A stretch of DNA of 64,000 bases from an uncultured Prevotellaceae bacterium. Its GTDB lineage: Bacteria; Bacteroidota; Bacteroidia; Bacteroidales; Bacteroidaceae. A model generated the notes under the pieces. The model was not told the DNA's origin. It saw only the letters and a program-made list of their open reading frames with translations, and did not search any database. The stretch spans positions 42,472 to 106,471 of the forward strand of contig OMXS01000016.1 of assembly GCA_900315095.1 (NCBI GenBank). Direction: 5' to 3'. A program made the translations under genes and the position numbers. Of the stretch, positions 39,849-50,177 are shown one piece after another; position 1 is the first letter of the stretch; each line of letters opens with the position of its first letter.

Positions 39849-41992
39849 GCAAATTCAACCATAAGAAAATACTGCCACGCTATAAGATTATAGCCTACTG
39901 CATCGTGCTGATAAGCATCGCCGTGCTGGCGAAAGCTGCATATATCGGCACGGTGAAGCGCGACTATTGGATGAAGGTTGCTAGCCGACTAAAGAAGGAC
40001 AGCGTTGACGTGAAGCCTGTCAGAGGCAATATCCTCAGCAGCGACGGACAACTCATGGCAAGTTCGTTGCCCGAGTACAAAATGTACATAGACTTCCTTG
40101 CCGGCGGAGAGAAGAAAGACTCTCTTCTTATGGAGAAGATGGACAGCATTTGCGAGGGACTTCACGAGATATTCCCAGAGCAATCTGCCGCTCAATTCCG
40201 CAAGAACTTGGAAGATGGACGGGCAAAGAAAGCACGCCACTGGGCAATATGGAAATACAGAGTAGATTATAATACGTACGCGCGCGTGAAGCAACTGCCT
40301 GTGTTTAACCTTTCTGCCAACAAGGGAGGATTCCATCAGGAAGAGTTCAATGCACGCCAGCACCCGTTCACATCACTAGCATCAAGAACCGTGGGCGACC
40401 TCTATGGAGCGAAAGACTCTGCACGTTATGGTCTGGAGTTGTCGTTCGACTCGGTACTGCGCGGCGAGATCGGAAAGATGGAAAAACGTATGGTAAAACG
40501 CCGTTTCATCGGTCTTACTCAGAAAGAGGCCGTAGATGGCTCCGACATCGTCACCACCATAGATGTCCAGATGCAAGACATCGCCGAACGCGCCGTAATC
40601 GATGAATTGAAGGAAATAAACGCTCAAGTGGGCGTTGCCATAGTGATGGACGTGCCAACAGGAGACATCAAGGCCATCGTTAATATGACAAAATGTGCAG
40701 ATGGGCAATACCGAGAGGTGAAGAACAATGCCGTCAGCGACCTGCTTGAGCCAGGTTCTGTATTCAAAACGGCATCTGTAATGGTGGCACTCGACGACGG
40801 TGTGGTTGACACCACCAAGCTGATAAACACCGGAAGCGGCATCGTTGACATGCACGGAGCAAAGATGAAAGACCACAATTGGCACAAGGGCGGCTACGGG
40901 ACCATTTCGTTCGCTCGTGCGCTGGAGGTGAGTTCGAATATCGGGATCAGCCGAGTCATCGATGAATACTACAGCAAGAACCCTGAGAAATATGTGCAGG
41001 GACTGCAAAGAATAGGTATTGCAAGCGACCTGAACATCCCTCTTGTGGGTGCCAGTCCTCCACGAATCAGAATGCCGAAAAAGAACGAAAAGGGGCAGTA
41101 CATCAACTGGAGCAAGACCGCTCTGCCGTGGATGAGCATCGGCTACGAGACACAGATACCTCCAATCTCAACACTCACGTTCTATAACGCAATCGCTAAC
41201 GGCGGCAAGATGATGCGCCCTCGATTTGTAAAGGCTGTGGAGAGAGACGGCGAGGTGATTAGAACCTTCGACCCCGTGGTGCTGAGGCCACAGATATGCA
41301 GCGCCAACACTCTCACCAAAGTGAGAACTTTGTTGGAGCATGTGGTAAGCCGTGGAACGGGAAAGGCAGCCAAATCACAACTGTTCAAGGTGGCAGGCAA
41401 GACTGGAACAGCACAGATTTCGCATGGTATTTCGGGATACAAGAGCGGTGCAATGAAGTATTTGCTAAGCTTTGTGGGATTCTTCCCCGCCGACAATCCA
41501 CGCTACAGTTGCATCGTCTGCATACAGAAGGTAGGACATCCTGCATCAGGTGGCATGAGCGCAAAGGTGTTCCACAACATCTCGGAAGGCATAATGGCAA
41601 AGGACCTGAAGCTCAATGCTAGCGACTCCCAGGACTCCCTGTCAATACTAATGCCAGATGTGAAAAACGGAAACATGCTTGCTGCAAGTTACGTTCTCAA
41701 TCATCTGGGCATCGCCACCAACACCTCTTGGGACGGCAGTTATGCTCACGGCAACCCTATCTGGGGTGCTGCTACACGTACAAAGAACAACATCGAAATG
41801 ACCGAGTCACCAAAATATGCTGATGATGTGGTACCCGATGTAACTGGAATGGGAGCACGCGATGCCGTCTTCCTGTTAGAGAAACGCGGTGTTAAGGTGA
41901 CTTTGGTAGGCAGAGGCAAGGTTAGTTCGCAGAGTCTTCCTGCCGGTCACAAGATAAAGAAAGGCGAGGCTTGCGTGTTACGCATGAGTTAA
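39845..41992 (+). CDS. ftsI: Septal transpeptidase FtsI (PBP3) with PASTA domain
   Basis: This enzyme cross-links septal peptidoglycan from the outer face of the inner membrane. The 715-residue product has an N-terminal anchor (about 15-32) and a PBP dimerisation domain. The transpeptidase domain has the three active-site motifs SVFK (about 305), SSN (about 363) and KTGT (about 519). A C-terminal PASTA domain (about 655-715, VVPDVTGMGARDAVFLLEKR) is common in Bacteroidetes FtsI but absent from E. coli. It follows ftsL with a 4-bp overlap. Confidence 0.94.
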   Translation: MSKFNHKKILPRYKIIAYCIVLISIAVLAKAAYIGTVKRDYWMKVASRLKKDSVDVKPVRGNILSSDGQLMASSLPEYKMYIDFLAGGEKKDSLLMEKMDSICEGLHEIFPEQSAAQFRKNLEDGRAKKARHWAIWKYRVDYNTYARVKQLPVFNLSANKGGFHQEEFNARQHPFTSLASRTVGDLYGAKDSARYGLELSFDSVLRGEIGKMEKRMVKRRFIGLTQKEAVDGSDIVTTIDVQMQDIAERAVIDELKEINAQVGVAIVMDVPTGDIKAIVNMTKCADGQYREVKNNAVSDLLEPGSVFKTASVMVALDDGVVDTTKLINTGSGIVDMHGAKMKDHNWHKGGYGTISFARALEVSSNIGISRVIDEYYSKNPEKYVQGLQRIGIASDLNIPLVGASPPRIRMPKKNEKGQYINWSKTALPWMSIGYETQIPPISTLTFYNAIANGGKMMRPRFVKAVERDGEVIRTFDPVVLRPQICSANTLTKVRTLLEHVVSRGTGKAAKSQLFKVAGKTGTAQISHGISGYKSGAMKYLLSFVGFFPADNPRYSCIVCIQKVGHPASGGMSAKVFHNISEGIMAKDLKLNASDSQDSLSILMPDVKNGNMLAASYVLNHLGIATNTSWDGSYAHGNPIWGAATRTKNNIEMTESPKYADDVVPDVTGMGARDAVFLLEKRGVKVTLVGRGKVSSQSLPAGHKIKKGEACVLRMS

Positions 41993-42056
41993 CGAACCAC
42001 TCACCACCCTTTCTGGACACTATATATAAATAAGGTAAGAATAAAAAAAACAAGAT

Positions 42057-43508
42057 ATGAGACTCAACGAGTTGCTTAGAAACATCAAGAATGCCGACAT
42101 CACGGGCAATGCCGACGTCGAAATAACGGGAGTAAACATCGACTCGCGACGCATCAGCGAAGGACATCTGTTCGTTGCTATACGCGGCACACAGGTCGAC
42201 GGTCACCGCTTCATTCCTAAAGCTATTGAACAGGGAGCGTCGGCAGTACTATGCGAGGAACTGCCAGAAACGCTCTCTGACAACGTAACCTATGTAAAGG
42301 TGGCATCAACAGAAGATACTGTTGGCCCAGTAGCAACGGTGTTCTATGGCAACCCTTCTGAGAAACTCAAGTTGGTGGGCGTCACCGGCACTAACGGAAA
42401 GACCACTATCGCCACCTTATTATATAATATGTTCCGCAAATTGGGATACAAGTGCGGTCTGCTCTCTACGGTGTGTAACTACATTGAGGGCGAAGCGATA
42501 CCCGCCGACCACACCACTCCCGACCCAATAGAACTGAACCGATTGCTCGCACGCATGGTGGATGCTGGTTGTCAGTATGCCTTCATGGAATGTTCAAGCC
42601 ACGCTATAGCACAGAAACGCATTGGAGGACTGAAGTTTGCTGTTGGCATCTTCACTAATCTTACACGCGACCATCTCGACTACCACAAAACTTTCGAGAA
42701 CTACCGAGATGCAAAAAAGGCATTCTTCGACATGCTTCCGAAAGGCAGTTACGCCATTATCAACGCCGATGACAAGAACGGCAGCGTGATGGTTCAGAAC
42801 ACCAAGGCAACGGTAAAGACTTACTCGGTGCGACAGATGGCGGACTTCCGCGCACGCATCATTGAGTGCCACTTCGAGGGAATGTACCTTGAGATTGATG
42901 GTCGGGAGGTAGGTGTGCAGTTCATTGGCAAGTTCAACGTGAGCAATCTTCTTGCTGTTTATGGTGCTGCACGTATGCTTGGCGAACAAGCGGAGGACAT
43001 CCTAGTAACTCTCAGCACGCTGAAGAGTGTCAGCGGACGTTTGGAGCCTATACGTTCTGCCGATGGTTTCACCGCGATTGTCGATTATGCCCACACCCCA
43101 GACGCATTGGAGAATGTACTGAATGCCATCCATGAGGTACTTGACGGTCGCGGTAAGGTAATCACCGTGTGCGGCGCTGGCGGCAATCGCGATAAAGGCA
43201 AGCGACCATTGATGGCAAAGGAGGCTGTGAGACAAAGCGACCGTGTCATCATCACAAGCGACAACCCACGTTTCGAGGAACCGCAAGAGATTATCAACGA
43301 CATGCTCGCAGGCCTCGACCAGCAGCAGATGAAGAAGGTGGTAAGCATTGTCGACCGCCGCGAAGCTATCCGCACGGCGTGCATGATGGCACAGAAAGGC
43401 GACGTTATCCTCATTGCCGGCAAGGGCCATGAGGACTACCAGGAGATAAAAGGCGTGAAACATCACTTCGACGACAAAGAGGTGGTGAGAGAGTTCATTA
43501 ATCAATAA
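42057..43508 (+). CDS. murE: UDP-N-acetylmuramoyl-L-alanyl-D-glutamate--2,6-diaminopimelate ligase
   Basis: MurE adds the third residue of the peptidoglycan stem peptide. The 483-residue product has [20 protein letters not shown] in the UDP-binding domain, the ATP loop GTNGKTTIA (about 111-119) and the C-terminal DNPR motif (about 402-405). DNPR marks enzymes that use meso-diaminopimelate rather than lysine. It follows ftsI by 64 nt and precedes mraY by 15 nt. In many bacteria murF would come next, but here it is elsewhere (316-1713). Confidence 0.95.
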   Translation: MRLNELLRNIKNADITGNADVEITGVNIDSRRISEGHLFVAIRGTQVDGHRFIPKAIEQGASAVLCEELPETLSDNVTYVKVASTEDTVGPVATVFYGNPSEKLKLVGVTGTNGKTTIATLLYNMFRKLGYKCGLLSTVCNYIEGEAIPADHTTPDPIELNRLLARMVDAGCQYAFMECSSHAIAQKRIGGLKFAVGIFTNLTRDHLDYHKTFENYRDAKKAFFDMLPKGSYAIINADDKNGSVMVQNTKATVKTYSVRQMADFRARIIECHFEGMYLEIDGREVGVQFIGKFNVSNLLAVYGAARMLGEQAEDILVTLSTLKSVSGRLEPIRSADGFTAIVDYAHTPDALENVLNAIHEVLDGRGKVITVCGAGGNRDKGKRPLMAKEAVRQSDRVIITSDNPRFEEPQEIINDMLAGLDQQQMKKVVSIVDRREAIRTACMMAQKGDVILIAGKGHEDYQEIKGVKHHFDDKEVVREFINQ

Positions 43509-43523
43509 CGAAACAACTGTACT

Positions 43524-44795
43524 ATGTTATACTATATTTTCAGATTCCTAGAGCAGTTCAACATCCCAGGCGCTCACCTGTGGTCGTATGTATCGTTCCG
43601 CGCATTGCTCACGCTGATTCTCTCACTCATAATCTCTGCGTGGTTTGGCGAGAAGTTCATCAAGTGGATGAAGCGTCGCAACATCTCTGAGACACAGCGT
43701 GATGCCAGCATCGACCCATTCGGAACACAGAAGAAGGGCGTGCCAACAATGGGCGGCATCATCATCATAGTGTCAATACTTCTGCCCGTGATACTGTTGG
43801 GCCGCATGCGAAACATCTATCTGATACTGATGATTGTCACCACCGTATGGCTTGGATTCCTCGGCTTCCTTGACGACTATATCAAGATATTCCGCAAGAA
43901 CAAAGACGGTCTGAAGGGCAAGTATAAGATTGTAGGACAGGTGAGCATCGGTCTCATTGTTGGTCTTGTGCTGTGGGCAAGTCCCGATGCCAAGATACGC
44001 GAGAACGTAGAGACTCAGAAACAAGGACAGGAACTGGTAGTCACCCATAAATCGGAACTAACAAAATCGCTGAAGACTACTATCCCATTTGTTAAGAATC
44101 ACAACCTCGACTATTCAAAGATTGTTGGATTTATGGGCGACTATGCCAATGCGGCAGGATGGATATTGTTCGTCATAATGACAATTATCGTAGTTACAGC
44201 TGTGAGCAATGGCGCCAACCTTAACGATGGAATGGACGGTATGTGCGCAGGCAACTCGGCAATAATAGGTGTGGCACTAGGCATCTTTGCCTATGTCAGT
44301 TCGCACTTGGAGTTTGCCTCCTACCTTAATATAATGTACATCCCGAACTCGCAAGAACTTGTGGTGTTCCTCTGTGCCTTCGTTGGTGCCATGATTGGTT
44401 TTCTGTGGTATAACGCCTACCCGGCACAAGTGTTCATGGGCGACACAGGTTCTCTCACCATCGGCGGTATCATCGGCGTATGCGCTGTGATTATTCACAA
44501 AGAGCTTCTGGTACCTATCCTCTGCGGAATATTCCTCGTTGAGAGTCTCAGCGTGATGGTTCAAACATTCTGGTTCAAGACAATGAAGCGCAAGGGACAG
44601 CGCGTCCGCGTGTTCCGTGCCACCCCGATACACGATAATTTCCGCAAACTGGACTCGCAACTCGACCAGACGAGCCGTTACATTTTCAAAAACTGGCCAC
44701 ACAGGCAGTTCCATGAGTCAAAGATAACATTCCGCTTCTGGATTATAACCATAATCCTCGCAGCGATCACTATAATAACACTGAAGATAAGATAA
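43524..44795 (+). CDS. mraY: Phospho-N-acetylmuramoyl-pentapeptide-transferase
   Basis: MraY moves phospho-MurNAc-pentapeptide onto undecaprenyl phosphate, making lipid I in the inner membrane. The 423-residue polytopic protein has KKGVPTMGGI (about 74-83), the Asp pair in FLGFLDDYIKIF (about 112-123), NLNDGMDGM (about 232-240) and VFRATPIHDNFRK near the end. An extra segment of about 50 residues around 155-205 is, as I recall, usual in Bacteroidetes MraY. murD starts 7 nt downstream. Confidence 0.95.
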   Translation: MLYYIFRFLEQFNIPGAHLWSYVSFRALLTLILSLIISAWFGEKFIKWMKRRNISETQRDASIDPFGTQKKGVPTMGGIIIIVSILLPVILLGRMRNIYLILMIVTTVWLGFLGFLDDYIKIFRKNKDGLKGKYKIVGQVSIGLIVGLVLWASPDAKIRENVETQKQGQELVVTHKSELTKSLKTTIPFVKNHNLDYSKIVGFMGDYANAAGWILFVIMTIIVVTAVSNGANLNDGMDGMCAGNSAIIGVALGIFAYVSSHLEFASYLNIMYIPNSQELVVFLCAFVGAMIGFLWYNAYPAQVFMGDTGSLTIGGIIGVCAVIIHKELLVPILCGIFLVESLSVMVQTFWFKTMKRKGQRVRVFRATPIHDNFRKLDSQLDQTSRYIFKNWPHRQFHESKITFRFWIITIILAAITIITLKIR

Positions 44796-44802
44796 GCAGA
44801 AG

Positions 44803-46146
44803 ATGAAAGACGAGAAGAAACGCATTGTAGTGTTAGGCGCTGCTGAAAGCGGTGCCGGAGCAGCCGTTTTGGCAAAGAAAGAGGGCTTCGATGTCTTCGT
44901 GTCTGACATGGGCACGATAAAGGACCGTTATAAGAAGATGCTTGACGAGCATGGCATCGAATGGGAAGAAGGTCATCACACAGAGGAGAAAATACTCTCT
45001 GCCGACGAGGTGATTAAGAGCCCTGGTATTCCCGACGAGGCTCCCATGATTCAGAAAATCAAAGCAAAAGGAATTCACATAATAAGCGAGATAGAGTTCG
45101 CTGGCCGCTATACCGAATCCAAGATGATATGTATCACTGGCTCTAACGGCAAGACCACAACCACATCGCTCATATATCATATATTCAAGGCAGCAGGATA
45201 TGATGCCGGATTAGCAGGAAACATCGGCAACTCACTGGCGCTGCAGGTAGCAGAAGACCCGCACGAATACTACATCATCGAACTGAGCTCATTCCAGCTC
45301 GACAACATGTATGACTTCCGCGCAAACGTAGCGGTGCTGCTGAACATCACTCCCGACCACCTCGACCGCTATCAGAACTGCATGCAAAACTATGTTGACG
45401 CAAAGATGAGAATTGTGCAGAACCAGACAGAAGACGACGCATTCATCTACTGGAACGACGACCCCATCATCAAGCGCGAACTGGAGAAGTACGACATCAA
45501 GGCTCTGCGCCTGCCGTTCTCGGAACTTAAGGAGAAGGGTTCGATAGGATACATCGAGGAAGGACAGTACAAACTGGAGGAGCCAACGCCGTTCAACATG
45601 GAGCAGGAGGCTCTCTCGCTCACGGGCAAGCACAACATATACAACTCGCTTGCTGCCGGACTGGCATCTAACGTTGCGGGCATCAAGAAAGAGATAATAC
45701 GCAAGAGCCTCAGCGACTTCCCCGGTGTGGAGCACCGTCTGGAGAAAGTGACACGCGTTGCAGGCGTTGAATATATCAACGACTCAAAGGCAACCAACGT
45801 CGATGCATGCTGGTACGCACTAGAAAGCATGAAAACCCCGACGATACTCATTATCGGAGGAAAAGACAAGGGCAACGACTATGCGCCAATTATGGACCTA
45901 GTTAAGAAGAAGTGTGCCGGCATTGTGTATCTCGGAGCAGACAACACTAAACTTCATGAGAACTTCGACAATCTGGGAATTCCAGTGCGCGACACACACT
46001 CAATGAAGGAATGTGTTGCAGCATGCTACGAGATGGCAGAGCCAGGAATGACAGTTCTGCTCTCACCTTGCTGTGCAAGTTTCGACCTTTTCAAGAACAT
46101 GGAGGACCGTGGAGAGCAGTTCAAGCAACTCGTTCGTTCACTCTAA
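44803..46146 (+). CDS. murD: UDP-N-acetylmuramoylalanine--D-glutamate ligase
   Basis: MurD adds D-glutamate to UDP-MurNAc-L-Ala. The 447-residue product starts with a Rossmann-like GAAESGAGAAVLAKKEG (about 11-27). It carries the ATP loop GSNGKTTTT (about 113-121), NITPDHLDRY in the central domain and YINDSKATN in the C-terminal domain, in standard order and length. It lies between mraY and ftsW in a tightly spaced series. Confidence 0.95.
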   Translation: MKDEKKRIVVLGAAESGAGAAVLAKKEGFDVFVSDMGTIKDRYKKMLDEHGIEWEEGHHTEEKILSADEVIKSPGIPDEAPMIQKIKAKGIHIISEIEFAGRYTESKMICITGSNGKTTTTSLIYHIFKAAGYDAGLAGNIGNSLALQVAEDPHEYYIIELSSFQLDNMYDFRANVAVLLNITPDHLDRYQNCMQNYVDAKMRIVQNQTEDDAFIYWNDDPIIKRELEKYDIKALRLPFSELKEKGSIGYIEEGQYKLEEPTPFNMEQEALSLTGKHNIYNSLAAGLASNVAGIKKEIIRKSLSDFPGVEHRLEKVTRVAGVEYINDSKATNVDACWYALESMKTPTILIIGGKDKGNDYAPIMDLVKKKCAGIVYLGADNTKLHENFDNLGIPVRDTHSMKECVAACYEMAEPGMTVLLSPCCASFDLFKNMEDRGEQFKQLVRSL

Positions 46147-46165
46147 TATAGTATAAAGAACCAAT

Positions 46166-47440
46166 ATGGCAGAAGAAACGAAGAAACCAAAAGGCAGAAT
46201 GAAGGGCGACACCATTATATGGGCTGTCTTCTTCTTCCTATGCATGGTGAGCATCATCGAGGTGTTCAGCGCCTCTGCCGAACTCACTGACAGCAAGAGT
46301 TACATGGGACCAGTGCTTAAGCACGCCATGTTGCTCGGAGTGGGTGTGGTGTTCCTCATCATCACAATGAACATCGACTGCCGCTACTTCAAGATAATCA
46401 CTCCTTTCGCACTGATATTCTCGGGCATTCTGCTGCTGATAACGAGTCTCACAGGAGGCGAGATAAACGGAGCATCACGATGGTTCGACATCGGCGGACT
46501 GCAGTTCCAGCCCTCTGAGCTTGCCAAGGGAGCAGTGGTGCTCGCCGAGGTTATGATTCTGAGTGCGCTACAAGACGGCGACACCGTTGACAAGCGGGCA
46601 TTCAAGTACATCCTGTGGGTGTCGGTGCCGTTTATTCTTCTCATCTTCCGCGAGAATTTCTCCACTGCAGCGCTGCTCGGACTTGTGGTTGTTCTGATGA
46701 TGTTCATTGGTCGCGTGCCTATGAAACAAATAGGAAAACTACTCGGAGTAGTGATGCTTGCAGGCATGATTGGATTCGCTACAATCTGGATTTTAGGTGA
46801 AAACACCGATGACGAGGCACTCGCCAAGAACGATCCTCGCGTGAAGACAGAGACCGTTGACCAACCCGAAAAGAAAAAGAGCAGTGGCGTCCTGCACCGC
46901 TTCGGCACATGGAAGAGCCGTATTAAGAAGTTCATGGACCACGAGGAGATACCACCAGAGAAGTTCGATCTTGACAAAGACGGACAGGTGGCACATGCGA
47001 ACATCGCCATCGCATCAAGTAACCTCATAGGAAAAGGCCCAGGTAATTCGGTACAACGCGACTGGTTGCCACAGGCATTCAGCGACTTCATCTACGCCAT
47101 AATCATCGAGGAGATGGGACTTATTGGCGCGGTGTTCGTATGCCTGCTATACATCATACTGCTGTTCCGCACCGCTACCATTGCCAACCGCTGTGCCTAC
47201 TCGTTCCCGGCACTGTTAATCATGGGGTTGGCACTGCTGATGGTGACTCAGGCAATATTCAACATGATGGTGGCAGTGGGACTTGCGCCCGTCACGGGCC
47301 AACCTTTGCCGTTGATAAGCAAGGGCGGAACATCGACCATAATCAACTGCGTCTATATCGGAGTGATAATGAGCGTGAGCTGCAAGGCAAAGAAACGTGA
47401 CGAACTGACACCGAAAGCGGCAGTGAGTGTTGAAGGTTGA
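46166..47440 (+). CDS. ftsW: Septal peptidoglycan glycosyltransferase FtsW
   Basis: FtsW is the SEDS-family polymerase that builds septal glycan strands with FtsI. The 424-residue protein has about 10 membrane helices and the SEDS marks GASRWFDIGGLQFQPSELAK (about 104-123) and PVTGQPLPLISKGGTS (about 373-388). A hydrophilic segment of about 70 residues near 215-275, with a KKKSSG core, interrupts the helices; Bacteroidetes FtsW proteins often have such a loop. The 68-nt gap to murG contains a TTGAAGGTTGAGAGTTGA-like tract. Confidence 0.93.
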   Translation: MAEETKKPKGRMKGDTIIWAVFFFLCMVSIIEVFSASAELTDSKSYMGPVLKHAMLLGVGVVFLIITMNIDCRYFKIITPFALIFSGILLLITSLTGGEINGASRWFDIGGLQFQPSELAKGAVVLAEVMILSALQDGDTVDKRAFKYILWVSVPFILLIFRENFSTAALLGLVVVLMMFIGRVPMKQIGKLLGVVMLAGMIGFATIWILGENTDDEALAKNDPRVKTETVDQPEKKKSSGVLHRFGTWKSRIKKFMDHEEIPPEKFDLDKDGQVAHANIAIASSNLIGKGPGNSVQRDWLPQAFSDFIYAIIIEEMGLIGAVFVCLLYIILLFRTATIANRCAYSFPALLIMGLALLMVTQAIFNMMVAVGLAPVTGQPLPLISKGGTSTIINCVYIGVIMSVSCKAKKRDELTPKAAVSVEG

Positions 47441-47508
47441 GAGTTGATGGCTTAGCTAAGTGAGGACACAACTCGATATCAATTAAGAAAAGAATAAAAA
47501 CGAGAAAA

Positions 47509-48624
47509 ATGAACGACGAACTAAGAATAATAATCAGCGGAGGCGGCACGGGAGGCCACATCTTCCCCGCCGTGTCTATCGCAAATGCCATACGCCGCAA
47601 GCGTCCCGATGCAAAGATCCTCTTTGTGGGCGCCGAAGGACGAATGGAGATGCAACGAGTGCCGGCAGCAGGCTATGAGATTAAAGGTCTGCCCATCTGC
47701 GGCTTCAACCGCAAAAACCCGCTGAAGAACGTCAAGGTGGTATATAAGATATGGAAGAGTCAGCGACTGGCGAAGCAAATAATTAAAGACTTCCGTCCTA
47801 TGGCAGCCGTTGGTGTGGGCGGATATGCTAGCGGTCCTACGCTGAACAAATGCGCCTCGATGGGCATCCCATGCCTCATACAAGAGCAGAACTCCTTTGC
47901 TGGAGTTACCAACAAACTGCTTGCAAAGAAGGCAAAGAAGATATGCGTGGCTTACGAGGGCATGGAACGCTTCTTCCCTGCGGACAAGATAATGATGACA
48001 GGCAACCCAGTACGCCAGCAACTGCTCGACTGCGAACTGACCAGAGAGCAGGCATGCGAGAAGATGGAACTCGACCCAGCACGCCCTGTAGTGCTCATCA
48101 TCGGAGGCAGTCTTGGTGCACGCACCATCAACGAGAGCGTTCTCGACAATCTGGACACCATTAAGCAGAATGACATACAGTTTGTTTGGCAGACGGGAGG
48201 TTACTACTTCGAGAGCATCAAGGCAACACTCGCCGAAAAGGGATGCCCCGAAAACCTAAAGCCAACAGACTTCATAAGCAACATGGACGAGGCATACCGT
48301 GCAGCAGATATCGTTATCAGCCGTGCAGGAGCAAGCAGTATCAGCGAACTTTGCCTGCTGGGCAAACCGTCGATACTGGTTCCTTCGCCCAACGTTGCTG
48401 AAGACCACCAGACACACAACGCTATGGCGTTGGTGAACAAGGAGGCTGCTCTGATGGTGAAAGACAGCGAGGCACGCGAGAAACTCATACCGCTCGCCAT
48501 CGAGAAACTTACAGACAAGGAAAAGAAATACATCAAACTGGGCGAGAATGCCAAACGTATGGCTCTCCCCGACTCCGCCGACATCATTGCCGACGAGGTG
48601 ATAAAACTGGCATTAGGGAAATAA
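47509..48624 (+). CDS. murG: UDP-GlcNAc:undecaprenyl-PP-MurNAc-pentapeptide GlcNAc transferase
   Basis: MurG turns lipid I into lipid II at the inner face of the membrane. The 371-residue GT28 glycosyltransferase has the glycine-rich loop GGGTGGHIFPA (about 8-18), a second GGSLGA block (about 201-206) and the donor-binding ISRAGASSISEL (about 266-277) with PNVAEDHQTHNA. Length is normal. murC starts 3 nt after its stop codon. Confidence 0.95.
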   Translation: MNDELRIIISGGGTGGHIFPAVSIANAIRRKRPDAKILFVGAEGRMEMQRVPAAGYEIKGLPICGFNRKNPLKNVKVVYKIWKSQRLAKQIIKDFRPMAAVGVGGYASGPTLNKCASMGIPCLIQEQNSFAGVTNKLLAKKAKKICVAYEGMERFFPADKIMMTGNPVRQQLLDCELTREQACEKMELDPARPVVLIIGGSLGARTINESVLDNLDTIKQNDIQFVWQTGGYYFESIKATLAEKGCPENLKPTDFISNMDEAYRAADIVISRAGASSISELCLLGKPSILVPSPNVAEDHQTHNAMALVNKEAALMVKDSEAREKLIPLAIEKLTDKEKKYIKLGENAKRMALPDSADIIADEVIKLALGK

Positions 48625-48627
48625 GTT

Positions 48628-50019
48628 ATGACAATAAAGGACATTAAATCGGTCTATTTCATTGGCGCTGGAGGCATCGGCATGAGTGCCATAGCACGCT
48701 ATTTCGTAAGTCGCGGACTTGTGGTTGCAGGTTACGACAAGACTCCGTCGGAACTAACAAGGCAGCTGGAGCGCGAGGGTGTGCTGTTGCACTATGAGGA
48801 CAACATCGAACAGATACCACATGCGTGCCGCAACAATAAATCCACTCTCATTATATACACACCCGCCGTGCCTGCCGACCACAGCGAACTGGTATTCTTC
48901 CAGCAGAATGGTTTCACCGTGATGAAGCGTGCCCAGGTGCTTGGAATACTTACAGAGGCACACAAAGGACTATGTTTCGCCGGTACACACGGCAAGACAA
49001 CAACCTCCACAATGTGCGCTCACATCATGCACCAGAGCCACATCGACTGCAATGCTTTCCTCGGAGGTATCTCAAAGAACTACCAAACGAACTACATACT
49101 GAGCAAGCAGAGCGACTATGTGGTTATCGAGGCCGATGAGTTCGACCGCTCTTTCCACTGGCTGCGCCCGTGGATGACGGTAATAACAAGCACCGACCCC
49201 GACCATCTGGACATCTACGGAACCAAGGAGGCCTATCTTGAGAGTTTCCAACACTACACCACTCTCATCCAGAACGGCGGTGCTCTGATTATCCACCGCG
49301 GCCTGGAGATGAAACCACAGGTGCCAGAAGGGGTGCGCATATATGAGTACAGCCTCAGCGAAGGCGACTTCCATGCAGAGAACATCCGCATCGACGACGG
49401 CGAGATAACATTCGACTTCGTGTCGCCGATAGAAAGCATAAAGAACGTAAGACTTGGCCAGCCGGTGCCCATAAACATCGAGAACGGCGTGGCAGCTATG
49501 GCGATGGCACAACTCAACGGATGCACAGTAGAGGAGCTGAAATACGGTATGCGCACATATAAGGGCGTTGACCGTCGCTTCGACTTTAAGTTGAAGACCG
49601 ACAAGATAGTGTTCCTCAGCGACTATGCTCACCACCCCAAGGAGATATTCCAGAGCGCAAAGAGCATTCGCGAACTGTATAAGAACCGCCACATCACAGC
49701 AATCTTCCAGCCGCATCTCTACACCCGCACACGCGACTTCTACAAAGACTTCGCGTCAGCGCTGAGCCAACTCGACGAGGTTGTGCTGACAGAGATTTAC
49801 CCGGCACGAGAACTGCCCATAGAAGGTGTCACCTCTCAGCTCATCTACGACAACCTCGCAGAGGGCGTGAAGAAGCATTTGATAAGGAAAGACGATGTGC
49901 AGCAATTCATCAGCGGCCACGACTTCGAGGTGCTGGTGGTGCTCGGCGCAGGCGACCTGGACAACCAGGTGCCAGAGATAGAGCAACTGTTGAGAAAGAA
50001 ATACGGTATCAAGGAATGA
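48628..50019 (+). CDS. murC: UDP-N-acetylmuramate--L-alanine ligase
   Basis: MurC adds the first residue, L-alanine, to UDP-MurNAc. The 463-residue product opens with the dinucleotide-like FIGAGGIGMSAIARYFVSRG (about 11-30). It carries the ATP loop GTHGKTTTS (about 119-127) with the His typical of MurC rather than MurD/E/F, the central VIEADEFDRSF, and DYAHHPKEI (about 332-340) in the C-terminal domain. The gap before ftsQ (158 nt) holds a 22-bp-period repeat array. Confidence 0.95.
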   Translation: MTIKDIKSVYFIGAGGIGMSAIARYFVSRGLVVAGYDKTPSELTRQLEREGVLLHYEDNIEQIPHACRNNKSTLIIYTPAVPADHSELVFFQQNGFTVMKRAQVLGILTEAHKGLCFAGTHGKTTTSTMCAHIMHQSHIDCNAFLGGISKNYQTNYILSKQSDYVVIEADEFDRSFHWLRPWMTVITSTDPDHLDIYGTKEAYLESFQHYTTLIQNGGALIIHRGLEMKPQVPEGVRIYEYSLSEGDFHAENIRIDDGEITFDFVSPIESIKNVRLGQPVPINIENGVAAMAMAQLNGCTVEELKYGMRTYKGVDRRFDFKLKTDKIVFLSDYAHHPKEIFQSAKSIRELYKNRHITAIFQPHLYTRTRDFYKDFASALSQLDEVVLTEIYPARELPIEGVTSQLIYDNLAEGVKKHLIRKDDVQQFISGHDFEVLVVLGAGDLDNQVPEIEQLLRKKYGIKE

Positions 50020-50043
50020 CCGTTAATATCTAATGAGATTCCC

Positions 50044-50131
50044 AAAAGTGCTTAGTCAGGAGGCGAAAGGTGCCTAATGACAATGCAAAAGGGCATCAAT
50101 CGGAAGGCGAAAGAGCATTAATCATCATCCC
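50044..50131 (+). repeat. Array of four 22-bp degenerate units between murC and ftsQ
   Basis: Units of exactly 22 bp begin at 50044, 50066, 50088 and 50110. They start AAA(A/G)(G/T)(T/G/A)GC and, in three, continue with a TTA/ATCA-like centre and end GGCG or TGCA. The third contains GGGCATCAATCGGAAGGCG. It is the only long gap inside the otherwise compact division cluster. Confidence 0.75.
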
Positions 50132-50177
50132 AAGGCATAAAAGACGGAGGGATTAACGATATAAGGAGAAAAGAACA

